The notes beneath the pieces were generated by a model, which was not told where the DNA came from, did no database searches, and saw only the letters and a list, made by a program, of their open reading frames with translations. This document shows positions 30,247-38,004 of a stretch of DNA of 53,458 nt, piece by piece. The translations under genes and the position numbers were made by a program. Origin of the DNA: Deltaproteobacteria bacterium (GTDB taxonomy: Bacteria; Myxococcota_A; Polyangia; JAAYKL01); the NCBI GenBank assembly GCA_028713995.1, contig JAQTNF010000014.1:1-53458 (forward strand), read 5' to 3'. How positions within the stretch are numbered: position 1 is the first letter of the stretch; each line of letters begins with the position of its first letter.

Positions 30247-31851
30247 ATGGAACTTCGCGACATTCCAGATTCTGAGGTAAGCCATCGCAAGATGCTCAGG
30301 CAGCTGTGCGTTCTCCTGCACGCGTTGTCCCATGAATCCGTCGGGGCCGTGTCGAGGGAGAGGCTTCTGCGCGACATCTCCAACATCATCATCGGCTTTT
30401 CCGGATCGGAAACCGTGGAATGGTGGATCGGGAAGGAAGCGGGAAACCTCCGCCTCGAGCTGAACAGGAGCGGGGAACAGGTCCATTCATGGCAACGGAC
30501 GGATTCGGCCATGCCCGAGCCTGCCATTGTTTCCGTAATCGAGGACGGCAGGCTTTCGATCAGGTCCCTGCCGAGGGACTCGGAGTACCGATCCCTCCTG
30601 GCGCTCCCGCTCGTCTCCAACGGAGCTCCCATCGGCGTGGTCCAGCTCAAGAGCCGGGAGATCGGCAGCTTCTCGCAACAGCAGGCCGACTTCTACAACC
30701 TCCTCGTCGAGATCCTGCTCGTGGCCCTCTCGAACCAGAAGGTCGAGTTCGAGCTCAGGGAGAGGGTCAAGGAGTTGAGCTGTCTCTATCAGATCGTCGG
30801 CATCGGGGAGCGGCCGGACGCATCCCTGGTCGAGATCCTCACGAGTGTCGCGGACATCCTTCCCGCGGCGTGGCAGCATTCCGACGTCGCCTCGGCGCGC
30901 GTCGTCTTCGAGGGGCGTTCGTACGGCGCCGCGGATGTCGATCGGGCCGTGCAGGTGCAGTCGGCGGACCTGGTCGTCAAGGGAGTCAAACAGGGAGTCA
31001 TCCAGGTTGCGTACCGCGAGGAGCGACCGGCGGCGGACGAGGGTCCGTTTCTCAAGGAGGAACGCAATCTCATCGACGCAGTGGCCACCAAGGCCGCGGG
31101 GATCGTGGAGCGGTGCCAGGCGCGGGACGAGAAGGCCCTGCTCGAGGAGCAGCTGCGGCACGCGGATCGGCTGGCGACCATCGGGCAGTTCGCGGCCGGC
31201 ATCGCGCACGAGCTGAACGAGCCCCTCGGCAACATCCTCGGCTTCGCGCAGCTCGCCGAAAAGATCGACGGCCTTCCCGGCATCGCCAGGAGCGACCTGC
31301 GGAAGATCGTGAACGCCGCGATGTACACGAGGGAGATCGTCAGCAAGCTCAAGATCTTCGCGCGGCAGATGCCGTCGAACCGGATCGAGGTCGACTTGAA
31401 CGCCCTCATCGAAGAGGGCCTGACCTTCGTGGAGTGGCGGTGCACCAAGCAGGGCGTGAGAATCGTCGAGGATCTCGAAGCCGGGCTGCCGCGCATCCGC
31501 GCCGATCAGGGCCAACTCTACCAGGTGCTCGTCAACCTGACGGTCAACGCCGCCCAGGCCATGCCCGCGGGAGGCGTCCTGACGATCCGCACGCGCGGGC
31601 GGGGCGACGGGGTCGCGCTCATCGTCGAGGACACGGGCATCGGGATGACCGAGGATGTGCGCAAGAAGATCTTCCTGCCGTTCTTCACGACGAAGGGAAT
31701 CGACCAGGGCACGGGCCTCGGCCTGTCGGTGGTCCACGGTATCGTGACCTCGCATGGAGGCTCGATCGAGGTTCGAAGCCAGCCCGGCAGGGGTTCGGTC
31801 TTCGAGATAGCCCTGCCTTGGGGTGGCGAGGCCGGCGGGCAGGACGGATAG
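30247..31851 (+). CDS. GAF-domain sensor histidine kinase
   Basis: The protein has 534 residues and is soluble. Two GAF-like domains (~35-165 and ~178-292) precede HisKA with His321 in FAAGIAHELNEPLGNILGF and HATPase_c (NLTVNAAQAM, VEDTGIGM, GTGLGLSV). The IAHELNEPL type is typical of kinases that act on NtrC-family regulators; the next gene, 6 bases on, is such a regulator, so they form a pair. GAF domains suggest sensing of a small intracellular ligand (nucleotide, redox or nitrogen signal). No cysteine or histidine cluster indicating haem is seen. Confidence 0.92.
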   Translation: MELRDIPDSEVSHRKMLRQLCVLLHALSHESVGAVSRERLLRDISNIIIGFSGSETVEWWIGKEAGNLRLELNRSGEQVHSWQRTDSAMPEPAIVSVIEDGRLSIRSLPRDSEYRSLLALPLVSNGAPIGVVQLKSREIGSFSQQQADFYNLLVEILLVALSNQKVEFELRERVKELSCLYQIVGIGERPDASLVEILTSVADILPAAWQHSDVASARVVFEGRSYGAADVDRAVQVQSADLVVKGVKQGVIQVAYREERPAADEGPFLKEERNLIDAVATKAAGIVERCQARDEKALLEEQLRHADRLATIGQFAAGIAHELNEPLGNILGFAQLAEKIDGLPGIARSDLRKIVNAAMYTREIVSKLKIFARQMPSNRIEVDLNALIEEGLTFVEWRCTKQGVRIVEDLEAGLPRIRADQGQLYQVLVNLTVNAAQAMPAGGVLTIRTRGRGDGVALIVEDTGIGMTEDVRKKIFLPFFTTKGIDQGTGLGLSVVHGIVTSHGGSIEVRSQPGRGSVFEIALPWGGEAGGQDG

Positions 31852-31857
31852 GAGATC

Positions 31858-33207
<1,350 letters not shown>

Positions 33208-33212
33208 GCGTC

Positions 33213-34370
33213 CTACCGCCCCCGGTACAGCGACGTGATCGGCACGAACGTGACACCGTCGCGCTCGACGCGCTCATCGCCCATGTGGAACAGGTAGCTC
33301 TTGACCGGCCTGTCGAAGGATTGCGCGAACTCGCGCAGGTTGCGCAGGTCGCGCCCGGTCGGATGCGCAGTGGCCTTGATCTCGATCGCGTGCAGCACAC
33401 CATCGGCCTCGAACACCACGTCGATCTCGCGTCCGCCGACGCTGCGGGAGTAGTCGAGCCGGTCCGCGGCGATGAACCCGAGCTTGCGGCGCTTCTCGAG
33501 CTCGGCGACGACGAAGCTCTCGACCGTCTGCCCCCTGCTCGGGCCCGCCGAGAGGCTGCCGAGGATGCCGTTGTCCGCGAAGTACGTCTTGGATGCCTTG
33601 ACAAAGCGCTTTGCCGGGCCGAACTGATGGCCGCGCAAGCGGAACGCGAGCTGCGATTGCAGGATCGACCCCAGGTACTTTCGGGCCGTGATCGGGCTCA
33701 CGCCCGCCTCGCGCGCAAAGTGGGTCGCGTCGGTGCGAGAGCCCAGGGAGCGCGCCACGTTGAGCAGCACGGAGTGGATCGCCTCGAGGTTCTCGAGGTT
33801 GGCGAGGAACATCACGTCGCGGGTGAAATAGGTGTTCTTGTAGCGAGCGAGGATTTCCTCCCTGGCCTCGTCGTCCGCTGCGGTGAGCACTTCCGGGAAG
33901 AGCCCGTGGCGCAGGACCTGATCGAGCCGCCGGGCCGCCTCCCGTTGCTCGAGGGGATCTTGTTCGTCCTCGAGCGCGCGGTGGGTGGGTGGTCCCGCAT
34001 CCTCTCCCCAGCAGGCGGTCGGAAGCGAGACGATGTCGATGCGTCCTGCGAGTGAATCGCCTGCGGCGTCGAGGAGCCCTGCGGAGCTCGAGCCCGTCAT
34101 CAGGACGTGCGCGTCCTCGTTGTCGATGGCATACTTGACCGCCACGGTGAGCGCGGGGTGCCTCTGTATCTCGTCGATGATGGCGCGGGGCCCGAGGCGC
34201 GACACGAATCCCTTGGGATCCTTGCGGGCCAAGGAAAGAAGATCCATGTCGTCGAGCGTCGCGTACGTGTAGCTCGGAAAATTCATCTTTAAGAACGTCG
34301 TCTTGCCACACCTGCGGGGACCGAGCAGCAAGGTGGAAGAGCCTTTTATGGATAGCCAACGAGTAAACAT
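33213..34370 (-). CDS. AAA_14/DUF4143 family ATPase
   Basis: The protein has 385 residues. The N-terminal P-loop domain has Walker A LLLGPRRCGKTTF (14-26) and Walker B IIDEIQRHP (64-72), then LMTGSSSAGLL; the C-terminal DUF4143 region contains a nuclease-like patch (GGREIDVVFE...LHAIEIKAT, a D-x(n)-E-x-K arrangement). These ATPases are common, mobile and of uncertain role; some are linked to toxin-antitoxin or stress systems. A winged helix-like segment lies at ~215-245 (DATHFAREAGVSPITARKYLG). The ATG at 34370 comes straight after an AT-rich stretch with TTGACT and TAAAAG, possibly a leaderless promoter. It is AT-poor itself but flanked by accessory genes. Confidence 0.88.
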   Translation of the reverse strand: MFTRWLSIKGSSTLLLGPRRCGKTTFLKMNFPSYTYATLDDMDLLSLARKDPKGFVSRLGPRAIIDEIQRHPALTVAVKYAIDNEDAHVLMTGSSSAGLLDAAGDSLAGRIDIVSLPTACWGEDAGPPTHRALEDEQDPLEQREAARRLDQVLRHGLFPEVLTAADDEAREEILARYKNTYFTRDVMFLANLENLEAIHSVLLNVARSLGSRTDATHFAREAGVSPITARKYLGSILQSQLAFRLRGHQFGPAKRFVKASKTYFADNGILGSLSAGPSRGQTVESFVVAELEKRRKLGFIAADRLDYSRSVGGREIDVVFEADGVLHAIEIKATAHPTGRDLRNLREFAQSFDRPVKSYLFHMGDERVERDGVTFVPITSLYRGR

Positions 34371-34423
34371 GGTTATCTTTTATCATGGATATTCAATAAG
34401 TCAACATTTCTAAAAGTCACCAT

Positions 34424-34479
34424 AACTCATGGCGGGTTGCGAGCGTTGCGAAGCGCATGCTCGCAACCCGTTATGAGTT
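34424..34479. repeat. 21-bp imperfect inverted repeat at the end of the AbiE-like operon
   Basis: Arms at 34424-34444 and 34459-34479 match in 19 of 21 positions, including a perfect 12-bp core (CGGGTTGCGAGC / GCTCGCAACCCG), with a 14-base loop. It overlaps the end of the truncated 62-codon frame and lies next to the AT-rich upstream region of the ATPase gene. It could be a transcription terminator without a U-tract, a mobile-element end or a recombination site. Confidence 0.65.
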
Positions 34480-34615
34480 CATCCTGTGTCCACGGCCGCG
34501 GATCGGTCATCATGGGCACCACTTCAACGCGTCCAATTGCTCCCGCATCCCGCAGGTACCCGATCAGTCCACGCTTCCAGATGTCGATGCTGTCGCCAAG
34601 GTGTGTGCGCTTCAT
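34427..34615 (-). CDS. Truncated third gene of the AbiE-like operon
   Basis: A 62-residue product begins MKRTHLGDSIDIWKRGLIGY and contains VEVVPMMTDPRPWT. Its ATG (34615) overlaps the frameshift-corrected stop of the nucleotidyltransferase gene by ATGA, so it is a genuine coupled gene. The beginning resembles the N-terminus of longer (~200-residue) phage/defence-island proteins starting (T)HLGDxxDxxK...DPMxTD, as far as I remember them; here the frame ends inside the inverted repeat after ~60 codons, so it is probably the 5' remnant of a truncated gene. Function unknown. Confidence 0.55.
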   Translation of the reverse strand: MKRTHLGDSIDIWKRGLIGYLRDAGAIGRVEVVPMMTDPRPWTQDELITGCEHALRNARNPP

Positions 34616-34646
34616 CTCGACACCCTGAATGTCTCAAGAAGTGCCT

Positions 34647-35348
34647 TCACGAACCCGACCACGTCGGCCTGGATCTCGTCGTCGGGGCCGCCTGCAGGAA
34701 CTCCGCGACCCTGCGCGGGCCGATGCCCTCGTGGTTGAGGAAGTCGTTGCGCAGCACCTCAAGTGCACGCTGCGCCTCACCATCGACCAGGAGCGGGCGC
34801 AAGCAGACCGCCACGTCCTCGACGCCCGCGCCGAAGTTCCGCACGAGGTAGTAGAGGTCGTAGGCGTCCTTGTCCTCGCCGCGCCCGAGGAAAGCGAGCG
34901 CCTTGAGCACGACGAAGGCTCCGGGCCCGCAGACCCAGACCTCGCGCGTCGCCTTCTCGCCGAAGATGGTCCTGCCCTCGATCCGGACGCGACGGCGGTC
35001 CTGAAACGCGAGCGCCAGACCGGGGGCGATGATGGCGGCGAAGTCCTTCTCGATGTCGCGGAGCTTGCCGCCCTGGTCGGTGGCGAGCGACGGCGAGATG
35101 CGGTAGCGCCCCTCGTCGAGAAGCGCGAGCTTGAGCCCCACGTCGAGATCCATCGTGCCGACGTGTGCAGACGCGCCCTCGGGCAACGTCCCCTGATCGA
35201 TGAGCAGCGACGGGACGAGCCCGCCGACCACCACCACGTCGTTCATCAGGTCGCCGAGCTTGGTGGCGACATAGAGGCAGGTCGCTCGCACGAGCTCGAC
35301 CTGCTCGCTCTTGTACTCCGACGCTCGCTTGGGCTTGTCAGCCATCAC
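34647..35348 (-). CDS. AbiEii-like nucleotidyltransferase toxin, 3' frameshift
   Basis: The frame gives 233 residues. Nucleotidyltransferase fold of the AbiEii/DUF1814 type: VVVGGLVPSLLI (Gly42-Gly43), then HVGTMDLDVGL with the metal-binding Asp67 and Asp69, and KDAYDLYYLVRNFG further on. Type IV toxins of this family transfer nucleotides to tRNA or other targets. The last residues after EFLQ (AAPTTRSRPT...) look unnatural: one extra base after the codon for Gln (GCGGCC restored to GCGGGCC) gives a coherent tail beginning AGPDDEIQADVVGFVKALL and a stop at 34612 that overlaps the next ATG. So a one-base deletion (or a sequencing error) near 34695 truncates it. It overlaps the AbiEi-like gene by 11 bases. 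Confidence 0.85.
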   Translation of the reverse strand: MMADKPKRASEYKSEQVELVRATCLYVATKLGDLMNDVVVVGGLVPSLLIDQGTLPEGASAHVGTMDLDVGLKLALLDEGRYRISPSLATDQGGKLRDIEKDFAAIIAPGLALAFQDRRRVRIEGRTIFGEKATREVWVCGPGAFVVLKALAFLGRGEDKDAYDLYYLVRNFGAGVEDVAVCLRPLLVDGEAQRALEVLRNDFLNHEGIGPRRVAEFLQAAPTTRSRPTWSGS

Positions 35349-36390
35349 GCCTCCAGGTCAAGAGATCGGTCCGAAGGCGCTCGGCGGCCTCGGATGCCCG
35401 TTCAGGGTGGTCCTTGAGGTCGACGTAGATCTGCACGGGGTGGACGCACCGGATGCCGTCCTTCTCGACGGCGCCCTGGAACACGCCCGCATCGTTCGGG
35501 ACCACCAACCACAGATTCGCACCGCGCGCGTCCTCGCGGCAGCCGAGCCGTTCGAGGAGCGCGGGCGACGGGTCGGAGGGCACATAGACCGTGGCGATCC
35601 GGAACGCGGCGAAGCGCGTCAGAGCCCAGGCGCCAGCGAGGCCGGTCGCGGCATGCTCGACCTTGTGCTCAGCCAGTGTGTCGACCACGAAGCGCAGCAG
35701 CGCGTCTCCGGAACGAGCGGCGACATGCCCCTGATGCAGGGTGTGCTTCGAGAATTGGTAGGCCTCGCGCCAGGCGTCGAGCAGCAGCGCCGGGTCCTTG
35801 GGACGGACAGCTCCACGCTCATCGCGGACGAGGTAGTCGTCCTTCTCCAGGCGAGCCACGAGGCGGCTGACGAAGCCCTCGTCGAGGCCGGTGGAGCGGG
35901 CGATCTCCCGCTGGCTGATGTGCTCGGCAGGATGGATGAGGAGCCAGCGCACGATGCGCGAGCTCTTGGGCGCGAACAGGTTTCGAGGTCGGCCCACGGC
36001 CTTGAAGCGGTTGGGCTTGCCCTCGACGATCACCCGGATGCCGGGCGCGACGATGTGGGCGTTGCCGCTCAGGTCGAGCCAGCCGACGCCGGCTTCCTCG
36101 CAGACCTTGCGACCGACCTCACCCATGAACGGCACTGCGACCAGCGGCACAGCACGTCTGCGGACACGCTTGGCCAGCTCCTGCACCTTCTTCGCGGCCG
36201 CCGCGATCGGTGCAGCGCTGGTGGACTTGTGGAACTCGATGACGAAAGTCTGGCCAACGGTGATCACAATGTCGGCGCCGGACGGGTCGCCCGAGCGCAA
36301 CTCGAGATCCGCCAGGCTGACTCCCAGGAGCCCAGCCAGCGTCTCAGGCACCTTGACCGCAAGGCGGTCATGTTCCGACCGCGAACCCAT
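35338..36390 (-). CDS. AbiEi-like type IV antitoxin/transcription regulator with nuclease-like N-terminus
   Basis: The protein has 350 residues. A helix-turn-helix lies at ~145-190 (RIVRWLLIHPAEHISQ, REIARSTGLDEGFVSRLVARL), followed by the C-terminal region typical of AbiEi-family antitoxins (ATGLAGAWALTRFAAFR...VYVPSD). The N-terminal ~40-120 segment reads GADIVITVGQTFVIEFHKST and ends WLDLSGNAHI, an Asp-x(11)-Glu-x2-Lys pattern suggestive of a PD-(D/E)XK-like core, perhaps inactive. AbiEi proteins repress their own operon by binding inverted repeats; a TTGAC-N6-GTCAA site lies just upstream. First gene of the operon with the toxin and a truncated third gene. Confidence 0.82.
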   Translation of the reverse strand: MGSRSEHDRLAVKVPETLAGLLGVSLADLELRSGDPSGADIVITVGQTFVIEFHKSTSAAPIAAAAKKVQELAKRVRRRAVPLVAVPFMGEVGRKVCEEAGVGWLDLSGNAHIVAPGIRVIVEGKPNRFKAVGRPRNLFAPKSSRIVRWLLIHPAEHISQREIARSTGLDEGFVSRLVARLEKDDYLVRDERGAVRPKDPALLLDAWREAYQFSKHTLHQGHVAARSGDALLRFVVDTLAEHKVEHAATGLAGAWALTRFAAFRIATVYVPSDPSPALLERLGCREDARGANLWLVVPNDAGVFQGAVEKDGIRCVHPVQIYVDLKDHPERASEAAERLRTDLLTWRRDG

Positions 36391-36410
36391 GCTTGTCTAA
36401 ATGAGACCAT

Positions 36411-36426
36411 TTGACCGTTCTGTCAA
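36411..36426. promoter_or_regulatory. Operator-like inverted repeat before the AbiEi-like gene
   Basis: TTGACCGTTCTGTCAA has 5-bp arms TTGAC/GTCAA. It lies 21-36 bases upstream of the ATG at 36390 in an AT-rich patch, and on the minus strand its TTGACA could be the -35 hexamer (weak -10 CATTTA 17 bases on). A further TTGACT lies ~16 bases away. This fits autorepression by the antitoxin. Confidence 0.4.
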
Positions 36427-36512
36427 GCGGCATTGTTTAGTCAAGTCGATCTGGCGAACCCGGTCAGAAGAGCGAACGATACCACAGCCATTCCCAGCGG
36501 ATGGCCGCTTCC

Positions 36513-36650
36513 CTACTGCACCAACTCGAAGAAGTCGTAGGTGAGCGTCCCTGACTCGATGACGTTCTCGTCGGTCTCGTTGTCCCAGTCGCCGGCGACG
36601 AAACGCCGGGGAATTCCCCCCCACCGGAGCACGACTCCCCGTTTCGAAGA
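36513..36650 (-). pseudogene. C-terminal gene remnant of unknown origin
   Basis: The minus strand carries ~45 codons of coherent sequence ending in a stop at 36513: [20 protein letters not shown] then a [20 protein letters not shown] end. Upstream the frame dissolves into the antisense of other genes. It is probably the residue of a deleted gene. The remainder of the 392 bases between 36390 and 36783 holds the two regulatory sites annotated here and nothing else that I can recognise. Confidence 0.35.
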
Positions 36651-36725
36651 GCTGCCCGCGCGTCGCCGGGGCCGAGGTTTGCGCCGATTCCCCAGGAATG
36701 TCGGTGAAAGCGCACCACGGGAGCG

Positions 36726-36742
36726 CTGGCACGGAAGTCGCA
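36726..36742 (+). promoter_or_regulatory. Sigma54-type (-24/-12) promoter of the redox operon
   Basis: CTGGCACGGAAGTCGCA matches the sigma54 consensus YTGGCACGRNNNTTGCW at every defined position except one (TCGC for TTGC). The GG (36728-36729) and GC (36740-36741) are separated by the required 10 bases. The start site would fall near 36753, ~30 bases before the ATG at 36783 with its GGAGG. Activation would need an NtrC-type protein such as the one at 31858-33207. Confidence 0.6.
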
Positions 36743-36782
36743 CAAGTGCCCCGCCGTTCGGAATTGAACAGCGGAGGGAATC

Positions 36783-37094
36783 ATGACGGTGAACAAAAAG
36801 AGAATCGAGCCAATCGCCGCGGGCGCCGCGAGGGATCTCAGCCTGTGCTCCACCTGCAACGATGTGGAGACCTGTACTTCTCGGAAGAATTGGCGGGGCC
36901 CCGTGGTCTTCTGCGAGGAGTTCGACTGCCGCGCGGCCGCGACAATGTCCGCCCCCAGGCTTGAGGTCGTGTCTGTTGCCCCGCCGCTCGCCGCGGGCCG
37001 GATGGGCGGTCTTTGCACGAACTGCGGCCGCCGCACGGAATGCGCCCTGCCCACACATGAAGGGGGCGTGTGGCACTGCGAGGAATACGACTGA
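36783..37094 (+). CDS. Small Cys-rich protein leading the redox operon
   Basis: The protein has 103 residues, starting at 36783 after GCGGAGG. It has two similar Cys modules: [20 protein letters not shown]...FCEEFDC (~21-49) and [20 protein letters not shown]...HCEEYD (~76-103), each C-x2-C-x(4-5)-C-x(11-13)-C, the spacing of a small zinc ribbon or a cluster carrier. No membrane segment. Proteins ending GGVWHCEEY are often found beside NuoE/NuoF- and hydrogenase-like genes in anaerobes; a role in assembly or electron transfer is inferred only. It lies 13 bases before the NuoE-like gene. Confidence 0.75.
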   Translation: MTVNKKRIEPIAAGAARDLSLCSTCNDVETCTSRKNWRGPVVFCEEFDCRAAATMSAPRLEVVSVAPPLAAGRMGGLCTNCGRRTECALPTHEGGVWHCEEYD

Positions 37095-37107
37095 AGAGGT
37101 GGTTTCC

Positions 37108-37995
37108 ATGGCTGATCTCGGCAAAACGACCGTGCATGAACGGGAACCGGTGGACCCCGAGCTGATCCGGGACATCCTCGCCAAGCACGACGGTGAGCAG
37201 GGCGGGCTCATCGCGATCCTCGAGGACATCCAGACCGAGTACGGGTTCCTCCCGGAAGACGCTCTTCGAACCGTCGCCGAGTCGATGGGGCGGCCCTTGA
37301 TCGACATTTACGGAGTCGCGAGGTTCTACCACTGCTTCAGCCTGAAGCCGCGCGGCAAGCATGTCATCTCCGCGTGCCTCGGCACCGCCTGTCACGTGCG
37401 CGGCGCGCCGGCCATCGTCGAGGAGCTCGAGCGGCAGCTCAAGATCCGCGTGGACGAGACGACGCAGGACAAGGAGTTCACTCTCAAGACGGTGAACTGC
37501 CTGGGCGCGTGCGCCCTCGGGCCGGTGGCCGTGGTCGACGGCCGCACCTTCTCCAAGCTGCGCAGGTCCAAGGTCAAGCCGCTGCTCGAGCAGGCGGCCG
37601 CCGGGAACGACGGGGTCGAGATCGGGAAGGATGTCCGCATCTTCCCCGTGGACGTGAGCTGCCCCCGCTGCAACCACAGCCTGATGGACGACTCGTTCTT
37701 CATCGAGGGGCGGCCGTCCATACGCGTCACGGTGTCCTTCAACCACAAGCACGGCTGGCTGCGCTTGGCGTCGCTGTACGGCAGGTACAACGTCTACTCG
37801 GAGTACGAGGTGCCTCAGAGCTCCGTCGTCGAGATGTTCTGCCCGCACTGCCACACGGAGCTGACGAGCTCGTGGCAATGCCCCACGTGCGGCGCGCCCA
37901 TGGTCCAGATGATCGTGAGGGGCGGCGGCGTCGTGCGCATCTGCTCGCGCCGCGGGTGCTGCGGCTCGAGAAGCCACATGCTCGACTTGATATGA
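37108..37995 (+). CDS. NuoE-like [2Fe-2S] thioredoxin-fold subunit with extra zinc-ribbon domain
   Basis: The protein has 295 residues, starting at 37108; the family is normally ~160. Residues 15-165 are NuoE/HydC-like: [36 protein letters not shown], and the 2Fe-2S ligands Cys90, Cys95, Cys131, Cys135 (CLGTAC, CLGAC). The added ~130 residues carry several CxxC motifs (Cys185/188, Cys245/248, Cys258/261 and Cys279/284/285), suggesting zinc ribbons or a further cluster. In complex I, Hyd and Stn-type enzymes this subunit passes electrons from the NuoF flavin. It is the second gene of a five-gene redox operon, 9 bases before the NuoF fusion. The extension is unusual. Confidence 0.9.
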   Translation: MADLGKTTVHEREPVDPELIRDILAKHDGEQGGLIAILEDIQTEYGFLPEDALRTVAESMGRPLIDIYGVARFYHCFSLKPRGKHVISACLGTACHVRGAPAIVEELERQLKIRVDETTQDKEFTLKTVNCLGACALGPVAVVDGRTFSKLRRSKVKPLLEQAAAGNDGVEIGKDVRIFPVDVSCPRCNHSLMDDSFFIEGRPSIRVTVSFNHKHGWLRLASLYGRYNVYSEYEVPQSSVVEMFCPHCHTELTSSWQCPTCGAPMVQMIVRGGGVVRICSRRGCCGSRSHMLDLI

Positions 37996-38004
37996 GGTGA
38001 AAAG

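Noticed and set aside
34424-34479. Integron attC site
   Set aside because: The inverted repeat lacks the RYYYAAC and GTTRRRY core sites at its ends and no integrase is near.
36862-37107. Extended start for the NuoE-like gene overlapping the Cys-rich protein
   Set aside because: NuoE homology begins after the ATG at 37108, and the upstream part overlaps a separate coherent gene.
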